DNA of 64,000 bases, taken from assembly GCA_002305015.1 (NCBI GenBank), contig DBPW01000019.1, positions 6,788 to 70,787 of the forward strand, in the 5' to 3' direction. Every line of letters starts with the position of its first letter. The stretch's first letter is position 1. This document shows positions 10,201 through 17,753 of this stretch, piece by piece. Under the pieces are notes generated by a model. That model did not search any database. It was given only the letters and a program-made list of their open reading frames with translations, and was not told the DNA's origin. The position numbers were made by a program, and so were the translations under genes. Source of the DNA: Bacteroidales bacterium UBA1410. Lineage in GTDB: Bacteria; Bacteroidota; Bacteroidia; Bacteroidales; Dysgonomonadaceae.

Positions 10201-11301
10201 GTTACGCTCGATTGTTCAACCGACGATAAGGAAAATTCCTCTCTTAATTTTGTGACCGAGAATGATGGGTTGTTAATACCGGATCGGTTTAAAAATGAAA
10301 TATTTAAGCCCTTTACCCGTTTGAATAATGAAAGGGATAAGATGATTATGGGAACAGGTATTGGTTTGGCTTTAACCAAATCGTTGACCGAATTGTTAAA
10401 AGGATCAATAACATATCGTGTGGAGAATAATTTGAACGTATTTCATGTTATTTTTCCGATAGGGATACCGAACGATAAAGAGCTTGGGGGTGATGGGCTG
10501 CAAAAAGAACGGATCACGGTGAAAAACGGAGAAGAAATAAAAGAGAAGTCGAAAAAGCAACCTCTGCTTCTTTTGGTTGAAGATGATTTGGAAATGAGGA
10601 ATTTTCTCGTGAAATGTTTGAATGGTGTCTATAATACAGTAGTGGCCTCAAACGGTGAGGAGGCATTGAGCGTATTGAAAAATAACAACGTAGATCTTGT
10701 TGTCAGCGATATCATGATGCCTAAAATGGACGGTTTTAAGTTGACCGAGCATATAAAATCAAACATCGAGTTTAGCCATATTCCGGTTATTCTTCTTACG
10801 GCAAAAGTGAATGTACAGTCAAAAGTACAGGGTTTTGAAGTGGGTGCAGACGCTTATATCGAAAAGCCGTTTTCGGTTGAAGTCCTTCTTGCCCAAATTG
10901 CCAGTCTTCTTCAAAATAGAGAAAAATTTCGTGAAGCATTCTTGAAATATCCTTTTATTGGGATGAATAATGTTGATCTTAATAAATCGGATGGAGAGTT
11001 TTTGGAGAAATTGGAAGAGGTTATACAAGAAAATATTACAAATCCGGATTTCAATATTGAAGATTTGGCCGATCAGTTTTGTATGAGCAGAGCTAGTTTT
11101 TACCGAAAAATCAAGGGTGTTCTCGATGTAACACCTAACGAATACCTAAGGATAGCACGATTAAAAAAAGCGGCTCAATTGTTGAAAGAAGGCAACTATA
11201 GGGTAACCGAAATATGTTACATGGTGGGATTTAATTCTCCTTCGTATTTTGCTAAGTGTTTCCAACAGCAATTTGGGGTTTTGCCTAAAGATTTTTCGTA
11301 G
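7288..11301 (+). CDS. Hybrid two-component system sensor kinase/response regulator (HTCS)
   Basis: One-protein regulator of a glycan locus, 1337 residues. Order of parts: N-terminal signal/membrane segment; periplasmic two-bladed beta-propeller built of Reg_prop repeats (many IWVGT/LWIST units, to ~670); Y_Y_Y domain; transmembrane helix ~787-808; HisKA with phosphoacceptor His844 in NVAHEIRTPLS; HATPase with NLINNAIKY; receiver with phospho-Asp1141 in VVSDIMMPKMDG; and a C-terminal AraC-type HTH (ICYMVGFNSPSYFAKCF). HTCS proteins bind oligosaccharide directly and activate nearby hydrolase and SusCD genes. An in-frame TTG exists at 7273, but the ATG at 7288 gives a normal leader (MFSYRLRHYFFVLSVFL) and is preferred. 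Target glycan unknown. Confidence 0.93.
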   Translation: MFSYRLRHYFFVLSVFLITSVGTKATTYQFKHYDINNGLSQNTVRSIFQDNQGFMWFGTKDGLNRFDGISFKIFKFSPNGDLRDNVFLRILQDKHNNIWVSTESGVYVYDPYKEKFRRFDRITPENKKVEGVVSDMIADDDGDIWMAVEERGVFQYDIAKDELIFYAIPIVEDGMKMMSLCQDNNHRIWVCPYSCPFFLIDKRTKKVSEFNLKDDVHFLYEIGEVSDVLADQYNQLLLATSQKGLVSVNTINQTHRVLLDKDPNGDPLFVRCLERINNTTLWVGTESGVYIYDTDTERTINLRSNGLVSYSLSDNAIYSIYKDNNGGIWVGSYFGGVDYYSDRYNNFELFYPMACDNSLTGKRVREFCSAPNGKIWIGTEDKGLNLFDPVSRTFLPLPKALSSLYTNIHALYEDGDILWISTFSKGLNKYNVKTGKLVTYTHSDDPKSISQNSTFALCKDRQNMLWIGTLSGVNIYNYEDDSFTKVEKLKGISIQDIFEDTEGKIWISTFVSGLYRFDQGTNKWRIFLHDAANSSSLPYNKVTSVFEDSKKRLWVTTQGGGFSLFDRKTETFFTYNSSNGLPNDVVYQIKEDNFGNLWLSTNAGLVWFDPDKKLFKNYTIEDGLKTNQFNYKSSYKAPDGTLYFGSIDGFVRFNPASFKEDSSIPPIVLTDFYLNNSPANVSDKNSPLKESILYAQCIRLPYNKNSFSIKYALLSYSGFHPKNVVYKLEGFDKEWIPANGTQSIVYSNLNPGKYKLIISFETESSSGINQAMKTLDIIVSPPFWKTWWAYVFYVICLISFTFLIIYYFHQRTKKLQQQKMRFFEREKEKELYESKIEFFTNVAHEIRTPLSLIKAPLEQILKNDRLSADVKDNLGVMSKNTDRLLDLTNQLLDFRKTEAELYTLNEKVTNVSDVVRETFGRFMPLAKQKNIDLKLKLPEKDIIAKIDIEAFTKVISNLINNAIKYCDSFVQVTLDCSTDDKENSSLNFVTENDGLLIPDRFKNEIFKPFTRLNNERDKMIMGTGIGLALTKSLTELLKGSITYRVENNLNVFHVIFPIGIPNDKELGGDGLQKERITVKNGEEIKEKSKKQPLLLLVEDDLEMRNFLVKCLNGVYNTVVASNGEEALSVLKNNNVDLVVSDIMMPKMDGFKLTEHIKSNIEFSHIPVILLTAKVNVQSKVQGFEVGADAYIEKPFSVEVLLAQIASLLQNREKFREAFLKYPFIGMNNVDLNKSDGEFLEKLEEVIQENITNPDFNIEDLADQFCMSRASFYRKIKGVLDVTPNEYLRIARLKKAAQLLKEGNYRVTEICYMVGFNSPSYFAKCFQQQFGVLPKDFS

Positions 11302-11349
11302 GATACCGATTTTTGAGATGATAGTTATATTTTTCGATTCATTTTTTTC

Positions 11350-11379
11350 TTTGCGCTGCTAAAATTTGAGCTATGTTTG
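11350..11379 (+). promoter_or_regulatory. Promoter upstream of the GH2 gene
   Basis: TTTG (11350-11353), an 18-bp spacer and TATGTTTG (11372-11379) form a good Bacteroidetes sigma-type promoter 53 bp before the GH2 start. It suggests that the GH2-GH43 pair is a separate transcription unit from the regulator gene. Confidence 0.6.
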
Positions 11380-11432
11380 CTTTGTATTTTTACGGTGAAA
11401 TCCATCAGTAATAACTTTAGAATAAATTCAAA

Positions 11433-13250
11433 ATGAAAATGAAAGCAAAACTTCTGGTATTTATTGGCTGTTTGATGAGCTTTTCGACTTTTGCACAGTG
11501 GCAGCCGGCTGGCGATAAGATTAAGACCCGATGGGCATCGGAAATCGATGTAAACAATGTATTGCCGGAATATCCTCGCCCGATTATGGAGCGTGCGGAA
11601 TGGCAAAACTTGAATGGATTGTGGGATTATGCCATACTCCCTGTCGGAAGACAAACACCTTCGACATTTGACGGGAAAATCCTCGTACCGTTTGCGATAG
11701 AATCGAGTTTATCCGGCGTGCAGAAGAAAGTAGGAAAGGAAAACGAATTGTGGTATCAGCGAGAATTTACGGTTCCCTCGAAATGGAAAAACAATCGGAT
11801 ATTGTTGCATTTCGGTGCAGTAGATTGGAAAGCTGATATATGGGTAAACGACATTAAAGTAGGACACCATACAGGAGGATACACACCATTTTCGTTCGAT
11901 ATCACATCGGCATTAAAAAGCGGCAGTAATAAACTCGTAGTAAAGGTTTGGGATCCTACTAACGACAGTTATCAACCTCGAGGGAAGCAGGTGAATCGGC
12001 CTGAGGGTATTTGGTACACGTCGGTTACAGGCATTTGGCAGACCGTTTGGTTGGAACCTGTTTCCGAGAAATATTTTACGAATGTAAAGATAACCCCGGA
12101 TATCGATAACAAGAAGTTGACTATTGTAGCGGAAACAAATGAGTCTTCGGCATCGGATAAAGTAGAAGTAAAAGTTATGGATGGTTCAAAGGTGGTTGCT
12201 TCAGGCCGCTCTATCAATCATCTTCCGGTAGAAATCACGATGCCCGATGAGGTAAAACTGTGGTCTCCCGATAGTCCGTTTCTTTATGATTTGGAAATTA
12301 CGTTGTGGAGCGACAATAAACCACAGGACAAGGTGAAGAGTTATGCAGCCATGCGTAAATATTCGATAAAACGCGATGATAAGGGAATTGTGCGCCTGCA
12401 ATTGAACAACAAAGATATGTTCCAATTTGGGCCTCTCGATCAAGGTTGGTGGCCTGACGGATTATATACCGCTCCAACTGACGATGCGTTAAAATTCGAT
12501 ATTCAGAAAACTAAGGATTTTGGATTTAATATGATTCGTAAACACGTGAAAGTTGAACCGGCGCGTTGGTATATGCATTGTGATCGTTTGGGGATGATCG
12601 TTTGGCAGGATATGCCGAGTGGCGATCGTGGACCGCAGTGGCAACCCCGTCAATATTTTAACGGTGTCGAATGGCTTCGTTCACCCGAATCTGAAGCAAA
12701 CTATCGTAAGGAATGGAAAGAGATTATCGATTTTCTGTATTCGTATCCTTGTGTGGGTGTTTGGGTTCCTTTTAATGAAGCATGGGGTCAATTTAAAACG
12801 AAAGAAATTGCAGAATGGACAAAACAATACGATCCTTCCCGCTTGGTTAATCCGGCAAGTGGAGGCAATCATTATCCGGTGGGCGATATATTGGATTTGC
12901 ATAATTATCCCCAACCCGACCTGTATTTATATGATGGTCAACGAGCAACTGTTTTAGGTGAATATGGTGGAATCGGCTGGGCCGTAAAAGGTCATTTGTG
13001 GGAACCTGATCGCAACTGGGGATACGTTCAGTTTAACAGTTCAAAAGAGGTTACGGACGAGTATGTGAAATATGCCGGTCAGCTTAAGGAGCTTATCAAA
13101 CATGGGTTCTCGGCAGCGGTTTATACGCAGACAACCGATGTGGAGGTTGAAGTGAATGGCTTGATGACTTACGATCGTGAAGTGATTAAAATGGATGAAC
13201 AACGGATTAAGCAGGTAAATAGTGAGATATGCAATATATTAAACTATTGA
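11433..13250 (+). CDS. GH2 glycoside hydrolase
   Basis: A 605-residue secreted protein (signal peptide, FSTFAQ-WQP) with the GH2 plan: sugar-binding jelly-roll (LVPFAIESSLSGVQ, LWYQREF, HFGAVDWKADIWVN), immunoglobulin-like domain and TIM barrel. The acid/base is Glu449 in PFNEAWGQF and the nucleophile Glu510 in GEYGG. The retaining GH2 family covers beta-galactosidases, glucuronidases, mannosidases and others; this short form without a C-terminal domain cannot be assigned a substrate by eye. Its last 22 bases overlap the GH43 start, so the two are translated from one message. It belongs to the same glycan cluster as GH127 and GH92. Confidence 0.88.
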   Translation: MKMKAKLLVFIGCLMSFSTFAQWQPAGDKIKTRWASEIDVNNVLPEYPRPIMERAEWQNLNGLWDYAILPVGRQTPSTFDGKILVPFAIESSLSGVQKKVGKENELWYQREFTVPSKWKNNRILLHFGAVDWKADIWVNDIKVGHHTGGYTPFSFDITSALKSGSNKLVVKVWDPTNDSYQPRGKQVNRPEGIWYTSVTGIWQTVWLEPVSEKYFTNVKITPDIDNKKLTIVAETNESSASDKVEVKVMDGSKVVASGRSINHLPVEITMPDEVKLWSPDSPFLYDLEITLWSDNKPQDKVKSYAAMRKYSIKRDDKGIVRLQLNNKDMFQFGPLDQGWWPDGLYTAPTDDALKFDIQKTKDFGFNMIRKHVKVEPARWYMHCDRLGMIVWQDMPSGDRGPQWQPRQYFNGVEWLRSPESEANYRKEWKEIIDFLYSYPCVGVWVPFNEAWGQFKTKEIAEWTKQYDPSRLVNPASGGNHYPVGDILDLHNYPQPDLYLYDGQRATVLGEYGGIGWAVKGHLWEPDRNWGYVQFNSSKEVTDEYVKYAGQLKELIKHGFSAAVYTQTTDVEVEVNGLMTYDREVIKMDEQRIKQVNSEICNILNY

Positions 13251-14233
13251 TTTATACATTGTTATTTTTGTCGTGCAAGGGGAGTGAGGCAATCACTCCT
13301 CAGCCGACAGATAAAGATAGATATCAAAATCCGGTGATTCATCGCAGTTTGCCGGATCCTACCGTAATAAAGGCAAATGATGGTTATTTCTATCTTTATG
13401 CGACAGAGGATATTCGTAATATTCCGATCTATCGCTCTCCCAATCTTATTGATTGGGAGTTTATGGGAACCGCTTTTACCGATCAAACGCGTCCTACTTT
13501 TGTATCGAGAGGCGGATTGTGGGCACCCGATATCAACTACATAAACGGCAAATATGTGCTGTATTATTCCATGTCGGTTTGGGGTGGAGAATGGGCGTGC
13601 GGAATCGGGGTGGCTACGGCCGATAAACCCGAAGGACCGTTCACCGATCACGGGAAACTTTTTCGCAGCGACGAGATCAATGTTCAAAACTCCATCGATC
13701 CGTGTTATTACGAGGAGAATGGAGAAAAATATTTGTTTTGGGGGAGTTTTCACGGGATATATGCCATTGAATTGTCAGATGATGGGTTGGCTTTGAAATC
13801 CGGTGCGGAAAAAGTACAAGTGGCAGGTACGGCATACGAAGGAACCTACATTCATAAACGCAATGGCTATTATTATTTATTCGCTTCCACGGGTACCTGT
13901 TGTGAAAGATTGAACAGTACGTATACTACAGTAGTTGGGCGGTCTGAATATCTTTTCGGCCCCTATGTCGATAAATCAGGTCAATCAATGATGGATAACC
14001 ATCATGAGATTCTTATTCGTAAGAATACCGAATTTGTCGGTACCGGACATAATTCGGAAATCGTAGCGGATGATAAAGGTCAAACTTGGATGTTTTACCA
14101 CGCCTATTGGACAGCGCATCCCGATAAGGGAAGGGTATTGATGCTCGACAAAATACAATGGATAAACGATTGGCCTTCTGTTGCGAATGGGACGCCGTCG
14201 TTAAAATCCGAAAGACCTGTTTTTGACGAATAA
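13229..14233 (+). CDS. GH43 glycoside hydrolase, lipoprotein
   Basis: A 334-residue five-bladed beta-propeller enzyme of family GH43. The expected catalytic triad is visible: base Asp43 in LPDPTVI, pKa-modulating Asp157 in SIDPCYY and acid Glu204 in AYEGTYIHKR. A lipobox (LLFLSC, Cys16) predicts surface or periplasmic anchoring. GH43 members are mostly alpha-L-arabinofuranosidases, beta-xylosidases or endo-arabinanases; together with a GH127 enzyme an arabinose-containing substrate is a reasonable inference. The start lies inside the 3' end of the GH2 gene (22-base overlap), which argues for translational coupling. It is the last gene of the cluster and is convergent with the AarF-type gene. 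Confidence 0.88.
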   Translation: MQYIKLLIYTLLFLSCKGSEAITPQPTDKDRYQNPVIHRSLPDPTVIKANDGYFYLYATEDIRNIPIYRSPNLIDWEFMGTAFTDQTRPTFVSRGGLWAPDINYINGKYVLYYSMSVWGGEWACGIGVATADKPEGPFTDHGKLFRSDEINVQNSIDPCYYEENGEKYLFWGSFHGIYAIELSDDGLALKSGAEKVQVAGTAYEGTYIHKRNGYYYLFASTGTCCERLNSTYTTVVGRSEYLFGPYVDKSGQSMMDNHHEILIRKNTEFVGTGHNSEIVADDKGQTWMFYHAYWTAHPDKGRVLMLDKIQWINDWPSVANGTPSLKSERPVFDE

Positions 14234-14262
14234 GCCGGCTACGAATTTCAGAAGAGCGGCAT

Positions 14263-15954
14263 TTATTTTTTTCGGCTCAATCGAAAAATGGAAATGATCA
14301 GTCCAAGTCCCAAAACGCCGGCAAGAATATAGCCAATAATTCCAATGATGGAAACATTGGAAATTGTAGGTCCGATCCCTTGTTGCAAAATTAAAGAAGA
14401 TCCCACGATGAGTGCTGCGATAATCAAGCTTGCCGAAATTCGGTTGCTCGATCCCTTAATTTCCTGGGTAATTTCTTCCAGCTTGTGATGTTCAAGTTTT
14501 ACCTCAAACTGCCCTTCTCTTAATTTTCGGAGCAAATCGGATAAGTGGTGGGGCAAGTGTTCGACGAGCTCTACACTTTCATCCATTACGTTTACACCTC
14601 GTTCTTTCCATCGTCTTGGAGAATAAAGTTTAAAATATATTTTTCTGACAAAAGGTTGTACGAGGCTGAACATATCGAAATCGGGTTCCAATTGTTTCCC
14701 TACCGATTCGGCAATGGAAATGGAACGTAGCATCATTACCAGATTTGAGGGGATGGCCATTTTGTGACGCATCATGATTTCCAAAATTTGCTGATTCATT
14801 TTGGCCATGCTGATGGTTTTGAAAGGGCGATCGGAATAGAGTTCTATCAATTCGTCTAAATCTTGCCGCAGGGAAAACTTGTCTATTTTTTGAACGACCA
14901 ATCCCAGATCCTGCAGTCCGCGAATGATGTGGCTATAGTCTTTTTCGTTGGCTGCACGCAAGGTCTTGGCAATGATGATGATGGTCCTTTCGTCGAGATG
15001 CCCCGTCATTCCCACGTCGAGCATCACGATGGTGTCGGGAGGCTGCACGAAAAGATTTCCGGGATGCGGGTCGGCATGAAAGAACCCGTCGAGGAGGATT
15101 TGTTTAAGAAGCGCTTCCGCAGCCCGATCGGCAATTTTCTTCAGGTCAAACTGTTGTCTGTATTTTTCTTGGGTGATTTCTGAAATTTTTACCCCTTCGA
15201 TAAATTCCATGGTCAACAGTTTCTCGGTAGTCAAATCCCAATAAACTTTGGGAACTTTAATATAATCAATCCCCTTAAAATTATTTCTGAATTTATCGAA
15301 ATTATGGGCTTCGTTCAAGAAGTCCAGTTCTTTTCTGAGGGCTTTTTTTATTTCTGCCACCACAGCTTTGGGACTGTGAAAAGGACCGTTTCGCAGTCGT
15401 TTCTCCAACACATCTGCAAAGCTTTCCAAAATGGAAAGATCCAGTTCAATGGTATTCCGAATGCCGGGTTTTTGAATTTTTAGGGCTACAATTTCTCCAT
15501 TGTATAAAACGGCTTTATGAACCTGGCTTAAAGAAGCAGAAGCAACAGGTTTTTCATCGAACTCCTTAAACACTTGGTTTAATGGTTTATTGAGTTCTTT
15601 TTCAATACATTCCCGAATCCGTAAGGTTTCTACCGGTAAAACTTTATCTTGAAGTTTTTCCAATTCGGAGATATAGTCTGAAGGAAGGAAATCGGGGCGA
15701 GTACTCAGAATTTGACCGAATTTGATAAAAGTAGGACCTAATTCTTCAAAAGCCAAACGAAGCCTTTCGGCACTCGATAATTTTTCATATCCTTTTCGAC
15801 GGCTTCGTATTTTGGTAATAAAGTTTACGCGAGAAACATCCAAAAGGTAATCCAGACCAAATTTGATAAAAACAGAAATGATCTGGCGACTTCGTTTGAC
15901 TTTATCCAGATTACTACGAAAACTCAACCCTGACTGTGGGTAAAATTCCGGCAT
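14263..15954 (-). CDS. AarF/UbiB (ABC1) family atypical kinase
   Basis: A 563-residue member of the UbiB/ADCK protein-kinase-like family. The diagnostic KxGQ motif is in PTFIKFGQILSTRPD and the Ala-rich loop in VASASLSQVHKA; the catalytic-loop region has GFFHADPHPGN and the metal-binding Asp follows in VMLDVGMTGHL. Two C-terminal transmembrane helices (SLIIAALIVGSSLIL and IIGYILAGVLGLGLIISIF) are typical. Relatives support isoprenoid-quinone biosynthesis through an ATPase activity; the precise role in anaerobes that make menaquinone is unclear. It follows the phasin-like gene by 24 bp, a pairing seen in many bacteria. Confidence 0.9.
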   Translation of the reverse strand: MPEFYPQSGLSFRSNLDKVKRSRQIISVFIKFGLDYLLDVSRVNFITKIRSRRKGYEKLSSAERLRLAFEELGPTFIKFGQILSTRPDFLPSDYISELEKLQDKVLPVETLRIRECIEKELNKPLNQVFKEFDEKPVASASLSQVHKAVLYNGEIVALKIQKPGIRNTIELDLSILESFADVLEKRLRNGPFHSPKAVVAEIKKALRKELDFLNEAHNFDKFRNNFKGIDYIKVPKVYWDLTTEKLLTMEFIEGVKISEITQEKYRQQFDLKKIADRAAEALLKQILLDGFFHADPHPGNLFVQPPDTIVMLDVGMTGHLDERTIIIIAKTLRAANEKDYSHIIRGLQDLGLVVQKIDKFSLRQDLDELIELYSDRPFKTISMAKMNQQILEIMMRHKMAIPSNLVMMLRSISIAESVGKQLEPDFDMFSLVQPFVRKIYFKLYSPRRWKERGVNVMDESVELVEHLPHHLSDLLRKLREGQFEVKLEHHKLEEITQEIKGSSNRISASLIIAALIVGSSLILQQGIGPTISNVSIIGIIGYILAGVLGLGLIISIFRLSRKK

Positions 15955-15978
15955 TAAATCGAGGTTTTTAAAAGATTG

Positions 15979-16281
15979 CTATGCTGTTTTGTTCACCTGT
16001 CGGGATAATTCTTCCACTTTATTCTTTAATTCTTCAAATTCCTTTCGTGAAGGAATATTTATTCTGGATAAAATGGTTTCGACCGTTTTCTCGATTTTCT
16101 GTTCGATTTCTGTTTTGGTTTTTTCCGATTGATCCAAAACATCTTTTACGAATTTAGCTTTCTCGTTTTCGGTTAATTCACCTCGTTTAATAAGTTCTTT
16201 TGCAAATTCTTCGGCTTTTTCGCTAGTTAGCGAAATAAGACCCAATCCTGCCAAAACTGCATTTTTAATGAAGTCTGCCAT
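15979..16281 (-). CDS. Phasin-like coiled-coil protein
   Basis: A 100-residue protein with an N-terminal hydrophobic patch (NAVLAGLGLISL) followed by long amphipathic helices rich in Glu/Lys (EKTKTEIEQKIEKTVETI) and a C-terminal coiled coil (EFEELKNKVEELSRQV). It resembles PhaF/PhaI-type phasins and the small proteins often encoded directly upstream of aarF/ubiB genes. A granule role is not implied: no polyhydroxyalkanoate genes are in the window. It is probably co-transcribed with the downstream kinase. An unusually strong ribosome-binding site precedes it. Confidence 0.65.
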   Translation of the reverse strand: MADFIKNAVLAGLGLISLTSEKAEEFAKELIKRGELTENEKAKFVKDVLDQSEKTKTEIEQKIEKTVETILSRINIPSRKEFEELKNKVEELSRQVNKTA

Positions 16282-16289
16282 AGCTATAT

Positions 16290-16296
16290 CCTCCTT
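16290..16296 (-). promoter_or_regulatory. Perfect Shine-Dalgarno AAGGAGG
   Basis: AAGGAGG lies 8 bases before the ATG of the phasin-like gene. Strong Shine-Dalgarno sites are uncommon in Bacteroidetes, whose start regions are usually A-rich, so it both fixes the start and hints at high expression. Confidence 0.6.
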
Positions 16297-16468
16297 CTTT
16301 AAATGATTTATATTTTAAGGTACTGAGAACTTTTCTTTCATTTCTTTGTAAAGTTACACTATTTATTGAATATTTCACTTCCGGCATTCACTTTTTCTTA
16401 AGCTTTGAAAAAATAATTTTCATGCAGGGACCCATGCATCGGAATGGGTACAAACCAAAGCCGACCTG

Positions 16469-17317
16469 TCAATCACCGGTCGATGGGTTTCTCGTTCGTT
16501 TTTTAGATTTTTTGTCGATTGATTTTATTGCTTTAGCAATAAAAAACATGAGGATAAGAACAAAAATGATGAAAGCTCCTGAAGGTACATTCAGGTAGTA
16601 AGACAAGAATAAGCCGACGATGCACCCTACAAAACTAAAGGCGGAAGAAAGGTAGATGATGTGAGAATATTTTACGGTGAATACGTTTGCCGTCATCTGT
16701 GGAACGGTGATCAGCGACATGAGCAGGACGATTCCAACCAAGCGGATACTCAGCACGATGGTGACAGCAATAAAAAACATCATTGTATATTCGATGAAAC
16801 GAGTGGATATTCTTCGTGTTTTTGCAAACTCGATGTCGAAAGAAACGGAAACGATGGCTTGGTAATGGGTCAAAAAAAACATGGCAAGCAAAACACTAAG
16901 GGTCAACAATGCCCAAATATCGGTTTTAGTAATGGTGAGGATGTTGCCGAAAAGATATTCGGACAAATTGGGTGCGTATCCCGGCGAGAGAAAAGTAAGA
17001 ATAATTCCTATAGCCATACCGAGCGACCAGAAGACAGCTATCGCAGAATCTTCGCGTACACCTTGTTTTGTTGATAGCCATTCGATGCCGAATGCCGAAA
17101 GGACCGAAAAACCCATTGCTGAGAGAATGGGATTTAAGCCGAAATAAAATCCGATTCCTAATCCCCCGAACGATGCATGTGTGATTCCGCCGCTGATAAA
17201 CACCAGTCGGCGTGAAACTACATATGTTCCGATCATTCCACAGGCTATGCCGGCAAAAAGGCTACCCCATAGTGCATTACGAAAAAAAGCATAATCGAAT
17301 AGTTCCAATAAATTCAT
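16469..17317 (-). CDS. ZnuB-type metal ABC transporter permease
   Basis: An integral membrane permease of the ABC-3 family (ZnuB/MntB/TroC) with about eight hydrophobic helices. Family landmarks include SRRLVFISGGITHASFGGLGIG near the N-terminus and LVGIVLLMSLITVPQMTA in the second half. Function: import of Zn2+ or Mn2+ with a cognate ATPase and binding protein. Neither partner is encoded nearby, so this is an orphan permease here. The basic tail (KKSKKRTRN) is cytoplasmic. The ATG at 17317 is preferred over a TTG six bases upstream. The upstream neighbour ends 12 bp before this start and is probably co-transcribed. Confidence 0.88.
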   Translation of the reverse strand: MNLLELFDYAFFRNALWGSLFAGIACGMIGTYVVSRRLVFISGGITHASFGGLGIGFYFGLNPILSAMGFSVLSAFGIEWLSTKQGVREDSAIAVFWSLGMAIGIILTFLSPGYAPNLSEYLFGNILTITKTDIWALLTLSVLLAMFFLTHYQAIVSVSFDIEFAKTRRISTRFIEYTMMFFIAVTIVLSIRLVGIVLLMSLITVPQMTANVFTVKYSHIIYLSSAFSFVGCIVGLFLSYYLNVPSGAFIIFVLILMFFIAKAIKSIDKKSKKRTRNPSTGD

Positions 17318-17329
17318 GTTCAATAAACA

Positions 17330-17752
17330 TCATGCATGTGCTTTTCGGGTACGCAAATCAGTAATAACCATCATTACCTCATCATTCATTTGCTCGGGAA
17401 TAGAAATTTTGCGTATCTGCAAACTGTGTATCCATCGGGGTTTTTCTTCATCGAGAAGTGAATAGAAAACTTCTCGAAACTTCTCAACTTGTTCTTCGCT
17501 ATAGTCGGAAGAGTCTTTACCTTTATATTCGTCAAGTTCCTCGTCGTCGAAATATTCCGGTTTTTGACCGAAGGCAGCTTTTAGATTGTTGCGTTCGCAA
17601 ACTTCATGCATGCCACAGCATCCCCCCTCAATGAGGGGTGGAGCCGGCTTGTTTTCCTCTATATTTCCTTTTTTGCGCTGGATCGAATTCCAGATATGAA
17701 GTGCAATTACGAAAAAAATGATAATTCCTATAAATAGAAACAGACTAAGCAT
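17330..17752 (-). CDS. Small Cys-rich membrane protein between aroA and znuB
   Basis: A 140-residue protein of unknown function. It starts with one transmembrane helix (LSLFLFIGIIIFFVIALHIW), then a short basic linker and a cytoplasmic part holding GGCCGMHEVCERN, an arrangement of three Cys and one His that could bind metal, followed by a very acidic stretch (DDEELDEYKGKDSSDYSEE). The ATG at 17752 directly follows the aroA stop codon and lies just before the helix; an upstream TTG inside aroA is less likely. Homologues in other Bacteroidetes occupy the same aroA-side position and are sometimes labelled 'phospholipase', which nothing visible here supports. Confidence 0.7.
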   Translation of the reverse strand: MLSLFLFIGIIIFFVIALHIWNSIQRKKGNIEENKPAPPLIEGGCCGMHEVCERNNLKAAFGQKPEYFDDEELDEYKGKDSSDYSEEQVEKFREVFYSLLDEEKPRWIHSLQIRKISIPEQMNDEVMMVITDLRTRKAHA

Positions 17753-17753
17753 G

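Noticed and set aside
16420..16460. ATGCA...TGCAT with GGGACCC as a terminator after znuB
   Set aside because: The stem is only five base pairs with an unworkable inner loop and a weak T-rich tail; not convincing.
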